Assembly (NCBI GenBank): GCA_964583795.1
Contig: CAZOWX010000007.1
Span: forward strand, 1-64,000
From: JBDTME01 sp964583795
GTDB taxonomy: Bacteria > Patescibacteriota > Microgenomatia > UBA1400 > PJMF01
DNA length: 64,000 nucleotides
Direction: 5' to 3'
In this document: piece after piece, positions 1 through 8,925 of the stretch
How the letters are laid out: the number at the start of each line of letters is the position of its first letter
Position numbering within the stretch: position 1 is the first letter of the stretch
Translations under genes and position numbers: made by a program
Notes under the pieces: model-generated
Databases searched by the model: none
Told to the model about the DNA's origin: nothing
What the model saw: the letters and a program-made list of their open reading frames with translations, nothing else

Positions 1-939
1 TCGCAATTTTTTATTCCAAAACTACTCCAATTTCACTCGCCAATTGTTACTGAACTAGGAATTTCCTCACCATTACAACTGCGCTTTGTTCAGGAACATC
101 TCCTTTATCTGATGACAGTACTTTGGAATAGTTATACCAACCATATTCAAGCCTATTACCGAAGCTTTGTCGGCACCTTCGGATCAATACATTACTACCT
201 AGACTGGTATGTTTATGCTTTTTATGCTGCTTTTCTGTTCTTTGTTCTCCACCGTTACACAATACAAAGGTCGGATTTCCGGAAAAAGGAACTCGCGCTC
301 ATTGCTGTGCTGCTCGCTATAATCACATTCCTGACCTTTTTCATGCTGTATCTCTACGCAACTCCTGTAGGGTATCACTATGTTATTGATGTCCAAGGTC
401 GGTATTTCATAATGCTCTTTCCCTATACTGCAATAGTAATGTCAGCACTTATGCGAACATATAAGCAGCATCTTTTCGCTGGAGGACTCATTCTAGTAAT
501 GTTGTTTCTGACAAAAAATGCCTTTGATCGATATTTTGACTACTCCATCGGATTTATCGATGCAAGTTTTCCGATTGAAAGTAGTCCCATACAAGTCGTG
601 AACCAATCATATATCCACATTCCAATTCTACCTGATAAAAAAATCATCGGTTTAGCCGTGAAAGTTTTCAATAACCAAGAGATTTCGCTTCCTTTACTCA
701 TTACTATTTTTGATGAAAAATGTGAAACTCAAAAAGATGAAATTCTTGTGATGACCCACACACTAAAAGAAACACGGATCCTCAATACTTTATTGCATCA
801 CCCAATTAAACAGCAATCTCAACTATGCATTCAGCTCACCCCACTTGGCAAAGATTCCATTACCAATGCACGAATCCCAACTCTTGCAGGAAATCCAAAA
901 ACGAATAGACCTGATGTGTTACCATTGTATGCTTACTAA
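1..939 (+). CDS. DUF2142-like polytopic membrane protein, 5' partial
   Basis: The reading frame is open from base 1 with no stop before the first ATG at 112, so the gene begins outside the window. Several hydrophobic segments are followed by a soluble C-terminal tail of about 100 residues. The segment LYATPVGYHYVIDVQGRYF resembles the C-terminal GxQGRYF signature of DUF2142 proteins and matches the end of the next gene (LYGTPVGDSIIYGVQGRYF). DUF2142 proteins are integral membrane proteins often found with cell-envelope glycan genes; their reaction is not established. The soluble tail has no counterpart in the neighbour. Confidence 0.7.
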   Translation, partial: SQFFIPKLLQFHSPIVTELGISSPLQLRFVQEHLLYLMTVLWNSYTNHIQAYYRSFVGTFGSIHYYLDWYVYAFYAAFLFFVLHRYTIQRSDFRKKELALIAVLLAIITFLTFFMLYLYATPVGYHYVIDVQGRYFIMLFPYTAIVMSALMRTYKQHLFAGGLILVMLFLTKNAFDRYFDYSIGFIDASFPIESSPIQVVNQSYIHIPILPDKKIIGLAVKVFNNQEISLPLLITIFDEKCETQKDEILVMTHTLKETRILNTLLHHPIKQQSQLCIQLTPLGKDSITNARIPTLAGNPKTNRPDVLPLYAY

Positions 940-2257
940 AGTAATCGAACACTACCACACCCAAATCTTGCTTAGCGTTATTATTGTTGGAGGGATCTTT
1001 TTTGCTTTATTTTTTGCTCCGTTTGATAAGCCTGACGAAGATGTGCATTACTTGAAAGCTATTGCAGTTAGCCAAGGGACATTCTTTTGTACCGAAATTA
1101 ATCAACAAGTTGTTGACCCAATTGATAAAAAGGTTAAAAATTTTGTCTATCAAGAAACTGAGAAAAACCTCCCCAACATTTCCCCATCCGAAAAGCAGGA
1201 ACTGAACCAAAGTATTCAATCAAAAACAATCAAATCGTGCTCTTTGCCATTCATTTTCTATCTTGCTCCGGGGTACGTTTTATTTGTCAGTAGACATCTT
1301 CAGCTACCATTGATAACCAGTTTTTATCTCGCTCGGCTAATCAATACTTTCATTGCACTGGCATTATTGATTGTTTCGTTGAAAAACTTGCCAAAACGCT
1401 ATCAGTACCTCTCATTGTTTATCTTTTCACTACCAATGACACTTTACCAAATTTCATCTGTAAGCAAAGACGCTTACCACCTTGGTTTGGGAATTTTTAT
1501 TATTAATACAATGTTGGCTGTGTGGAAGTCAAAAAAGATCACTCCCGTCGAGTTTCTCAATGTTTCCCTGAGCATGATTCTTTTTGTACTGACTCGACCA
1601 CAATTTTTTTGGTTTATCTTTCTCCTTGTCACTATTCCCAATAGCTTTCTTGGACAAACACAACATTCGTTCTCACTAAAAATGAAACTTCTCATTGTTT
1701 CAATTACGGTCTGTACCGTAGGAATCATTTTGGGGATATTCATTCAGCAACATGTTTATCTCAGCCCACATAATCCAGCAACAAACCTCCCATACTATCA
1801 GCAAATTGACCCTGATCTACAAATTAAATCTATGATTACACATCCGTTTTTATTTTCAGTTGCTGTTGCAAACAGTTTTTGGAAATTCGGTGTGTATTAT
1901 CTAAAAGGTAGTGTTGGAATTCTTGGACCTTTGAGTCGTCCTCTACCCCTTATTGTATATATCTTTTATATCCTTGGAGGCTTGCTTGTTACAGTTAACT
2001 TGGCAATGAGTAAATACTTACCATTGTTAACAAAACACCTCCCAATCCTTATTACAATCTGTTGTTTTACACAAATTAATATTTTTCTTGCTATGTATTT
2101 ATATGGGACTCCCGTTGGTGACTCTATAATTTACGGTGTCCAAGGCCGTTATTTCATCTTGCTCTTTCCATTTTTATTCGTAGTCTCAGCAGCTATTGTT
2201 CGAGAAATCTTGTTTCAAGGACGTGCGCCAAAATCCATGACAAACAGCAAACAATAG
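914..2257 (+). CDS. DUF2142 family membrane protein
   Basis: A multi-spanning inner-membrane protein of about 447 residues. After the first membrane helix comes PFDKPDEDVHYLKA, the loop motif typical of DUF2142 and of GT-C type folds. The C-terminus has the GVQGRYFILLFP signature. The frame opens at a TTG (845), but the ATG codons at 914 and 929 are more plausible; both overlap the end of the preceding gene (stop 937-939), so the two are translationally coupled paralogues. No strong ribosome site decides between them. A role in envelope polysaccharide synthesis is an inference from the family. Confidence 0.75.
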   Translation: MCYHCMLTKVIEHYHTQILLSVIIVGGIFFALFFAPFDKPDEDVHYLKAIAVSQGTFFCTEINQQVVDPIDKKVKNFVYQETEKNLPNISPSEKQELNQSIQSKTIKSCSLPFIFYLAPGYVLFVSRHLQLPLITSFYLARLINTFIALALLIVSLKNLPKRYQYLSLFIFSLPMTLYQISSVSKDAYHLGLGIFIINTMLAVWKSKKITPVEFLNVSLSMILFVLTRPQFFWFIFLLVTIPNSFLGQTQHSFSLKMKLLIVSITVCTVGIILGIFIQQHVYLSPHNPATNLPYYQQIDPDLQIKSMITHPFLFSVAVANSFWKFGVYYLKGSVGILGPLSRPLPLIVYIFYILGGLLVTVNLAMSKYLPLLTKHLPILITICCFTQINIFLAMYLYGTPVGDSIIYGVQGRYFILLFPFLFVVSAAIVREILFQGRAPKSMTNSKQ

Positions 2258-2259
2258 AC

Positions 2260-2417
2260 TTGTTGCTAAATAAGAAATTGGAGTTAAATGATGCATATTT
2301 GAGCGTTTTTCAAGGCCTTTTCGATGATTACCCCGAAGTACTTGGGGCTTGAGGAGAAAGTAACGTAGAAAAACGCCAAATAGACGCGTTTGGAACGAGA
2401 TTGTTATTTCTCAACAA
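2260..2417. repeat. Imperfect long inverted repeat between convergent genes
   Basis: Outer arms TTGTTGCTAAATAA (2260-2273) and TTATTTCTCAACAA (2404-2417) and inner arms ATTTGAGCGTTTTTC (2297-2311) and GAAAAACGCCAAAT (2368-2381) are complementary with few mismatches. The centre holds CCCC...GGGG around an AAGTACTT core (about 2331-2347). It lies between the stops of two convergent genes, so it could act as a two-way terminator, a structured RNA or a decayed mobile element. Nothing in it looks protein-coding. Confidence 0.55.
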
Positions 2418-2453
2418 ATCTAATAGCAAACCTAAAAATTCTTTTAAAAAAGT

Positions 2454-3311
2454 CTATTTGAGCTTGATTTGTAGCACAGTAGGCACTGGAGTTTCACTGT
2501 TTGTCGTTTTTTGGAAGTTTGTCGTCTTTATCGCAATTCCAGTGGATCCTCCACCATCAAGATTCAATACTTTTGTTAGCGAAAGTGTTGAATCTTGAAG
2601 CACTTTAGCAAAGTCATATAATCCCAAGTGGGGATAATTCGCAGTAATCAAATAAACGTTTTTGTCCTTATCAACCCCAATAGCAGTGCGCCGAGCTTGT
2701 TTAACCAGCCTCTGCTGTACCACAACTTTTCCATGATCAATCAAAACAGGGTACGTCTGGACTGCGTGTTGAAGTGTTTTCTCTGCTGGCAAGGGAGTTG
2801 TCGCCAAATTGAGAATTTCTACTGAATGACCGTTCTTTTGTAGTAATCCGGAATTTTCTAGCGCAACACGATGGTTATCAAGGCGTTTCCCTTCAATGAA
2901 CAATAATCCAACTGGAGCATTTTCCTCCTTAAAAAATCCAGCGTTGATCATTATTGTATTTTCTTTATTCTCAATCCATTGCTGAACGGTCTTTCCTTGT
3001 TTCTCATAGTGTAACGAAAATTCAGCTTGTTTGGGATCAACCCTCACCACTTGTAGCTGATACTGTGTGTTGTTGTATGGATAAACAACTGCACGCATCG
3101 ACACACCATTGGAGATAGTTTGCCAGTCTTCACTCAATGTGACAGATTGAGTCGGATTTGGAGTTAACAGTTCTGACGCAAGCCGGGTAACGTTTACTTG
3201 CTCAGAAACATCGACAACTTTTACTTCGTCGTCTTTTTTTAGTGACCACAAAACACCTCCCAATATCACAATGCTGAGGATAAAAACCAACTGTAATTTT
3301 TTTTTCGACAT
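2454..3311 (-). CDS. Phosphodiester glycosidase (NAGPA/DUF2233) family protein
   Basis: A 285-residue protein with an N-terminal signal anchor (about residues 5-23) and an extracytoplasmic domain. Family hallmarks are INAGFF, RTAIGVDKDKNVYLI and a C-terminal NLDGGGSTGIAI, as in the phosphodiester glycosidase/DUF2233 fold. Relatives hydrolyse glycosidic phosphodiesters in cell-surface or peptidoglycan contexts; the substrate here is unknown. The ATG at 3311 has a TACAAT box seven bases upstream, suggesting a leaderless transcript. Confidence 0.8.
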   Translation of the reverse strand: MSKKKLQLVFILSIVILGGVLWSLKKDDEVKVVDVSEQVNVTRLASELLTPNPTQSVTLSEDWQTISNGVSMRAVVYPYNNTQYQLQVVRVDPKQAEFSLHYEKQGKTVQQWIENKENTIMINAGFFKEENAPVGLLFIEGKRLDNHRVALENSGLLQKNGHSVEILNLATTPLPAEKTLQHAVQTYPVLIDHGKVVVQQRLVKQARRTAIGVDKDKNVYLITANYPHLGLYDFAKVLQDSTLSLTKVLNLDGGGSTGIAIKTTNFQKTTNSETPVPTVLQIKLK

Positions 3312-3318
3312 ACTATCT

Positions 3319-3324
3319 ATTGTA
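3319..3324 (-). promoter_or_regulatory. -10 box 7 nt from the ATG (leaderless type)
   Basis: TACAAT on the minus strand ends seven bases before the glycosidase ATG at 3311. Transcription would start at or next to the start codon, leaving no room for a Shine-Dalgarno site. No clear -35 was seen. Confidence 0.5.
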
Positions 3325-3395
3325 CAGGAAAAAGCTAAATGATCGGTCTTTAAGCCTATTAAGAGCTTTTCTTTTCGATGAAAGTGGCCCTCTTA

Positions 3396-3908
3396 TTACT
3401 GAAAAGTAAGCATATGGTCTCGAACTACTTTAAGCACTCCATTGAAAAAGAAAAACAGAGAAAACACAAAAGAAACAGCCAAGTTCGCAAACAATTGCTT
3501 CACTCCAGATTCCGATGTAACCGCTGCAAAATTGATCAAAAAGAAAAAGGGTACATAAAAAGAGAAGAAAAGAAGAACTTTAAAAAACCGTTTGAGCATA
3601 AAAAAGAATAATTTCTCAAATAGAGACTTCTTTTTCGGTACTTTTCCTGAATCAGTTTTTTTCAGTTTCTTACTTTTTATGAATACATAAACATCTTTTA
3701 CTAAATAAAAGAAAAAAAGTATCGTCGGAACGCTTTGAATGAAAATCACAATCGGATTTTGGGCTACATCACCTGCAATATTAATCTGAATATCAGCTGA
3801 AGGAGACGCTAAAAAGACGTGATAAATATGATTGGCGTACAACAGTGTTGTTATTACACCAACGACTGAAACAAGATCAAGCAATAAGTCAGTTCTTCTA
3901 CGATTCAT
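3396..3908 (-). CDS. Small membrane protein of unknown function
   Basis: A 170-residue protein with about four hydrophobic segments: near residues 12-28, 50-68, 100-125 and 135-160. Basic stretches such as KSKKLKK and KVPKKKSLFEK lie between them. No enzymatic motif is recognisable. It lies 12 bases downstream of the 288-residue anchored protein and ftsK on the same strand, so it is probably the last gene of that transcript. Very rich in Phe and Lys. Function unknown. Confidence 0.6.
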   Translation of the reverse strand: MNRRRTDLLLDLVSVVGVITTLLYANHIYHVFLASPSADIQINIAGDVAQNPIVIFIQSVPTILFFFYLVKDVYVFIKSKKLKKTDSGKVPKKKSLFEKLFFFMLKRFFKVLLFFSFYVPFFFLINFAAVTSESGVKQLFANLAVSFVFSLFFFFNGVLKVVRDHMLTFQ

Positions 3909-3920
3909 ACAGAGACATGA

Positions 3921-4787
3921 TTACCTTGTGCTTCCAAATTCTGATATACTCGGTAAACTTCCTGCATACTTATCATAATCAAGCCAGTCAACAATTTCTC
4001 CAGTCATTCCATTGATCACCACACGATTCGGTTGCCGAAATGATCCGGTACTCCCAGCAGTAAGTTTCACCTCAAACACTTGATTGCTTCCATATCCAAC
4101 AAAATCCGTTAGCTCTCCTAAAAACGAATAATTGGGGGTTATGCTTTCACTCAACCAATTGGGTAAACTGCGTCCATGAATTTTGATTTTTTCACCTGTA
4201 TTCAAGCTAATCAAACCGACCCTGGACCCCTCATCGCAGTTCACTTGATACAGTAATCGTGATATATCATTGAGAACGTTTTTTTCTACATAATTTTCCC
4301 TTTTCACAAACTTTTGAACTGAACCAAGTGAACACTCAATTGATAGGTTTTCTTCCAGTGCAAACCAAGTTGGAGCGAGAACAAAGTAATAATTCCTCGT
4401 TGGCATATCGTCAGATTCATGACCTTGAACACTTTCGGTTCTAGCTGTCTCAACGATATAGCTCACTTTCCCATTGTTTAGAGTATGTAGTGATACCATT
4501 CCAATATCTTGATTTTGTAATGCTTGCTGAAGATCTGGCAGTAACGGTAGTTCATCGTTCACAAATTGCCGTTTTATTTGCTGCTGATTCATTTCATCCA
4601 ATTGCTTAGCTCGATCTTGCTGAGACAAAGGAGTTGCTGTTGGCGAAACAGCCGGCAATTTTTTAGAGTCTTGTATGGATGCAATTTTACCGCGCACTTG
4701 ATAACCAAAGGTGAACGAAAACCCAACGGTGAAAAGTAGAACCACCGTTGCAAATAGAAGCTTGCTTACTGACTTTTTCGTGCTCAT
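3921..4787 (-). CDS. Membrane-anchored extracytoplasmic protein, unknown function
   Basis: 288 residues with one N-terminal hydrophobic anchor (about residues 9-28) and a Pro/Ser/Thr-rich linker containing PAVSPTATPLSQQ. The globular remainder resembles no family I can name. Its ATG overlaps the ftsK stop by four bases (4784-4787), so the two are translationally coupled. That points to a job at the envelope or division site, but this is an inference from position only. Confidence 0.65.
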   Translation of the reverse strand: MSTKKSVSKLLFATVVLLFTVGFSFTFGYQVRGKIASIQDSKKLPAVSPTATPLSQQDRAKQLDEMNQQQIKRQFVNDELPLLPDLQQALQNQDIGMVSLHTLNNGKVSYIVETARTESVQGHESDDMPTRNYYFVLAPTWFALEENLSIECSLGSVQKFVKRENYVEKNVLNDISRLLYQVNCDEGSRVGLISLNTGEKIKIHGRSLPNWLSESITPNYSFLGELTDFVGYGSNQVFEVKLTAGSTGSFRQPNRVVINGMTGEIVDWLDYDKYAGSLPSISEFGSTR

Positions 4788-6967
4788 TCTTCAACACTTT
4801 CCAAACTTTGTAAGTACTTTCTGGCAGCTTCTAGGTTGACTTCGCGTGGCTTACTCCCCTCGGCCTCTCCAACAATCCCATGTTCGTGCAACTCATCTAA
4901 AATACGGGCTGCACGAGCATACCCAACCTTTAAACGACGCTGAATCAAAGAGGCAGAACCTTTGTCGTACTGTGAAAAAATACGCACAGCCTCATCGAAA
5001 AATTCATCTTTGTCACCGCCATCACCGGAAAGGAGTGTGCTTCCTTTTCCATTAGTTTTATTTACCTTAAACTTTGTTGTGATATCTGATTCATAGCTGG
5101 CTTCTTGCCCTTGAGCCTTAATAAAATCAAGCAGATTTCGAGTTTCTTGTTCTGATACAAACGCACCCTGAATACGAGTTGGCTTTGATTGTTCTGGTGG
5201 GATGTACAACATATCTCCTCGTCCAAGCAGCTTTTCAGCACCTGGAGAGTCCAAGACCACACGAGAATCAGTCATCGAAGACACATTGAAAGCAATACGG
5301 GTTGGAATGTTCGCTTTAATCAACCCAGTAATCACATCTACCGATGGGCGCTGAGTCGCAAGCACTAAATGCATACCCACAGCACGAGCCATTTGCGCAA
5401 TACGAGTGATACATTCCTCGACTTCGGCCGGAGCAAACAACATAATGTCGGCCAATTCATCGATGATAATGACAATGTATGGCATGGCTTGAAATCCAGC
5501 CAACTCGTTGTATCCTTCAATATTTTTGACTCCAACTTCAGCTAATGTCTTATACCGACGGTCCATTTCAGCTGTCGCCCATTTCAATGCTGAAACTACT
5601 TTATCCGGCTCAACAATGACTGGAGTGAGCAGGTGGGGAATACTGTTATACCCCGTCAACTCTACTCTCTTTGGATCAACTAAAATAAACTTTACTTCTT
5701 GCGGGGTGGATCGGAATAAAATACTACTGATAAAAACGTTCACACACACAGACTTTCCCGACCCAGTTGCTCCAGCAATCAAACAGTGCGGCATCCGCGC
5801 AATATCAATAACAACTGGTTGTCCAGAAACATCTAAGCCTAGCGCAACAGCAAGTTTCGACTTATGTTTGCGCATTTTTTCACTTGATAAAATTGCCTTC
5901 AAACCAATCGTCTCAGAGGAACGATTAGGAATTTCTACACCAACCAATGATCTTCCTGGAATTGGGGCTTCGATACGAATTTGTCCTGTTGGAGCTGCTA
6001 GCGCCAAAGCTAAATCATTTGCCAGCGCAGTAATCTTGGTCAACTTCGTTCCCAAGCTAATTTCCATCGCGTACTGCGTCACTGCAGGACCACCATTCAC
6101 TTCTACGACCTTCGCCTTAATACCAAACGAGTCTAAGGTTTCTTCAATAATATCGGCATTTTTCTTCACATCCCCACGATCAGCTTTTGTTCCGGTTTTG
6201 GCAGAAAGCAGTGAGATTGGTGGATACTCCCACACAAAATCTTGTCCAGGCTGGTTAGCTAAAACCTGATCGGACATATCCTTCTCGTCAGTCTTTGGTA
6301 CTGTTGTTTCCATTTTCTTTTTATCTAGAGCAAATTCTGGTTCATTACCATCTTTCTCTTTTTGGTCAGTTGTGTTGAGCTTGATTCCACCAAGTGATAG
6401 CGATGACAAAATTCCTTTTCTCTCGCCTTTCACTTCTTTTTCTACGCCCGCAGTTTTATTTTCAACTTTCGTTGACTTCTTTGGAAATATATCCGCGATA
6501 ACCTCAACTAATTCCCGAATTGAGGTTTGAGTAATGATCAGATACCCTGCAAAGGTCACTAAAAAAAACAAGAAGTAGGCACCTGCTTCTTGAATTGATC
6601 GAGCCACATTTAAAAACGTCTTAGAACCAATCTCACCGGCTTGAAACAGACCTAAAATACCCACAAAAATCAGACATGCTCCCAAAAAAGTGTGCGGGCG
6701 GGCAAACGCCCACTTCATCTGAGTTAGAGTCAAGCCTGCTGAGAAAAAAATGAATGGCAGTAAAAAAGTCGCTAACCCCAATTTTTTGGTAATAAAAAGA
6801 TTAAAGGTTTGTAACAAATCCCCTTGTCCCGAAAAAGAAAGAAAAATTAATCCTCCAGCGGCAAAAAACAACACGGATACAAGAGAAAGCATAGTCTCTG
6901 TACGTAAATGAAGTTTTAGTGGTGATTTTTTGCGACCACGTTTCGATTTTTTACCAAATAATCCCAT
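4784..6967 (-). CDS. ftsK: DNA translocase FtsK/SpoIIIE
   Basis: About 727 residues, a compact FtsK that pumps chromosomal DNA through the division septum. The N-terminus has four or five membrane segments (residues about 25-165), then a short charged linker instead of the long Pro/Gln linker of E. coli FtsK. The motor carries Walker A AGATGSGKS (about 399-407) and Walker B IIIDELAD (about 499). The C-terminal winged-helix gamma domain (about 650-720) has SLIQRRLKVGYARAARI. The ATG at 6967 is preferred to an upstream TTG at 6988: a TATACT box sits six bases before it. Confidence 0.95.
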   Translation of the reverse strand: MGLFGKKSKRGRKKSPLKLHLRTETMLSLVSVLFFAAGGLIFLSFSGQGDLLQTFNLFITKKLGLATFLLPFIFFSAGLTLTQMKWAFARPHTFLGACLIFVGILGLFQAGEIGSKTFLNVARSIQEAGAYFLFFLVTFAGYLIITQTSIRELVEVIADIFPKKSTKVENKTAGVEKEVKGERKGILSSLSLGGIKLNTTDQKEKDGNEPEFALDKKKMETTVPKTDEKDMSDQVLANQPGQDFVWEYPPISLLSAKTGTKADRGDVKKNADIIEETLDSFGIKAKVVEVNGGPAVTQYAMEISLGTKLTKITALANDLALALAAPTGQIRIEAPIPGRSLVGVEIPNRSSETIGLKAILSSEKMRKHKSKLAVALGLDVSGQPVVIDIARMPHCLIAGATGSGKSVCVNVFISSILFRSTPQEVKFILVDPKRVELTGYNSIPHLLTPVIVEPDKVVSALKWATAEMDRRYKTLAEVGVKNIEGYNELAGFQAMPYIVIIIDELADIMLFAPAEVEECITRIAQMARAVGMHLVLATQRPSVDVITGLIKANIPTRIAFNVSSMTDSRVVLDSPGAEKLLGRGDMLYIPPEQSKPTRIQGAFVSEQETRNLLDFIKAQGQEASYESDITTKFKVNKTNGKGSTLLSGDGGDKDEFFDEAVRIFSQYDKGSASLIQRRLKVGYARAARILDELHEHGIVGEAEGSKPREVNLEAARKYLQSLESVEE

Positions 6968-6973
6968 AAAAGC

Positions 6974-6979
6974 AGTATA
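6974..6979 (-). promoter_or_regulatory. ftsK -10 box, leaderless spacing
   Basis: TATACT on the minus strand ends six bases before the ftsK ATG (6967). The -35 region is weak. The spacing places the transcription start at the start codon. Confidence 0.5.
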
Positions 6980-7034
6980 GCGTATCAAGTAAAAGAGCGT
7001 AAGTATGATGACAGGTCAACGGTAAAAAGGCAAT

Positions 7035-7094
7035 CAAGCTACAAGCTACAAGCTACAAGCTACAAGCTACAAGCTACAAGCTACAAGCTACAAG
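7035..7094. repeat. Perfect tandem heptamer array, 8 copies
   Basis: Eight exact copies of CAAGCTA (7035-7090) plus a partial CAAG. Exact short tandem copies suggest replication slippage. The array lies between ftsK (downstream) and the RNase J stop. Variants of the same word appear dispersed at 12905-12955 and 39990-40027. Confidence 0.95.
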
Positions 7095-7142
7095 GATCGA
7101 TTTCAGTTTATCCATTCCTTCAAGTCAAGTACAAAAAATCAA

Positions 7143-7233
7143 TAATCCATCATCCACAATCTATCAGCCACATTCTACTATCCACATTCCATAATCTACA
7201 GTCTATTATCCATAATCTATCATCTACAATCTA
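7143..7233. repeat. Degenerate word array (ATCCACAATCTA-type)
   Basis: About 90 bases made of near-copies of ATCCAYAATCTA and related words, running up to and including the RNase J stop codon (7231-7233). With the heptamer array it fills almost the whole 260-base gap between ftsK and rnj. No gene or clear promoter is seen inside. Confidence 0.8.
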
Positions 7234-8895
7234 ACTTCCTAATTCAACAAACACTGTCATGATCAGGGGAGTGCGGCCAATCACTTTATCAAGACGCCTG
7301 GTCAATCGTTTTTCCATGCGCCGCTTCATCTCACTGGGTTTTTCTTTCGAACTAATCAATTCTGTCATTATTTCTGCGACCATCACTTTGATCTCAGATA
7401 CAAACTCTTCCGAGTCTCGCATAAAAATAAAACCTCGCGATACGACTTGAACATCTTTGAGTTGATACTTACCGTTTACTTTCGGAATTACTAGTATCAA
7501 CATACCATCCTGCGACATGGTTTTCCGATCAGACAACACCATCGTGCCAACATCTCCCACCCCTTTTCCATCTACCATCAACTCTTTGAGAAGCAGCGTC
7601 TCTCCCCAATTTTGAATCCCCTGCTCAAACTCAATGACTTGTCCATCTTTTGGCAGTAACACGTGTTGCTCATCATAGCCAACTTTGTGCGCTAAATCGG
7701 AAAATAACTTTTGGTGTCGATATGCTCCTCCGATTGGGAAAAGATACTTCGGCCGTGCTAGCTCAACAAGTTGTTGCTGTTCCACAGCTGAAGCGTGACC
7801 AGATACGTGCAACTCATGATGAATGTCAGGGTAGACGACATCAATCCCATTCTTAGCCAACTCATCAATGGCTCCATAAAATGTCAGCTCGTTCCCTGGG
7901 ATAACATCGGCACTAAAAATCACCTTATCACGCTCTGTAATCTGCAACATTGGATGCTCTCCATATACTGCTCGTACCAAAGAAGATCCTTCTTGCCCTT
8001 GGCTCCCTGCAACAATCAGACACAATCGCTCATCAGGAATCGTGTCAATATCACGCTTATCAACAATATCTCGAGATGACAATTGCAATTTTTTTAAAGC
8101 AATTGCTGCATCAACATTTTGCTCAACTGATCTACCGATAAAGACTAGTTTTCGACCGACCGCAATTGCCGCATCAACAACTTGTTGAATTCGATGAATA
8201 TGCGAACTCATTAATGTTACAACTACTTTCCCAGTGACGTGCATCATTTCTTGCTCAATTGCACTGCGCACAGTTGACTCCGATGGAGTAGCGTTGGCAT
8301 TTTCAATGCGTAAACAGTCAATCAGCATGCACAAAATTCCTTCATTGGCAACATTTTTGATCGACTCAAAGTCAGGCAACACGCCATCAACTGGGTTAGG
8401 GTCGAGTTTAAAGTCAGAGCCGTGATAGACAACACCCTCAGGAGTTCTAATTAACAAGTGTTTGGTATCTGGAACAGAGTGGGTCATCGCAATAGATTCG
8501 ACACTAAAATACCCCAAATGTACTGCCTCACGATCACGAAGGGGTGTAATAGTGCGCTCAATCTTATGATCACGCATGCGTTGTTGTGCAAACGCAGCAG
8601 TTAGTGGAGAAGCAAACAATGGAAACTCGGGCAGCTGAGGCAAAATATATCCAGCAGCAGCAATATGATCATCATGACCATGACTAAAAAACATGCCAAC
8701 AATATGCTTCCCAGCATCAAGTTGCTCGAGTAAGTAAGAAATGTCTGGAATTAATAAATCAACACCTTGCATATTCAATTGAGGAAATCCAATTCCACAA
8801 TCCACGATCAACATTTCATCCTCATACTCATACACAAACATATTCTTGGTAACGTTACCCACACCACCCAGCGGCAAAATGCGCAATTTACTCAT
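7231..8895 (-). CDS. rnj: Ribonuclease J
   Basis: 554 residues, the usual length of RNase J, a 5'-3' exo- and endoribonuclease of mRNA decay and rRNA maturation. The metallo-beta-lactamase core shows the zinc motif HGHDDH at residues 72-77. The beta-CASP part and the C-terminal domain follow; SGHASAVEQQQL corresponds to the conserved SGHA region and the end is RRMEKRLTRRLDKVIGRTP. The start is supported by an AAAGAGGGAG ribosome site. With pnp (55867-58287) it suggests a Gram-positive-like RNA decay set. Confidence 0.96.
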   Translation of the reverse strand: MSKLRILPLGGVGNVTKNMFVYEYEDEMLIVDCGIGFPQLNMQGVDLLIPDISYLLEQLDAGKHIVGMFFSHGHDDHIAAAGYILPQLPEFPLFASPLTAAFAQQRMRDHKIERTITPLRDREAVHLGYFSVESIAMTHSVPDTKHLLIRTPEGVVYHGSDFKLDPNPVDGVLPDFESIKNVANEGILCMLIDCLRIENANATPSESTVRSAIEQEMMHVTGKVVVTLMSSHIHRIQQVVDAAIAVGRKLVFIGRSVEQNVDAAIALKKLQLSSRDIVDKRDIDTIPDERLCLIVAGSQGQEGSSLVRAVYGEHPMLQITERDKVIFSADVIPGNELTFYGAIDELAKNGIDVVYPDIHHELHVSGHASAVEQQQLVELARPKYLFPIGGAYRHQKLFSDLAHKVGYDEQHVLLPKDGQVIEFEQGIQNWGETLLLKELMVDGKGVGDVGTMVLSDRKTMSQDGMLILVIPKVNGKYQLKDVQVVSRGFIFMRDSEEFVSEIKVMVAEIMTELISSKEKPSEMKRRMEKRLTRRLDKVIGRTPLIMTVFVELGS

Positions 8896-8925
8896 AGCTC
8901 CCTCTTTCTATAATTAATGTGTTTA

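Noticed and set aside
7035..7233. Possible CRISPR array from regularly spaced repeats
   Set aside because: Units are 7 bases with no unique spacers, and there are no cas genes.
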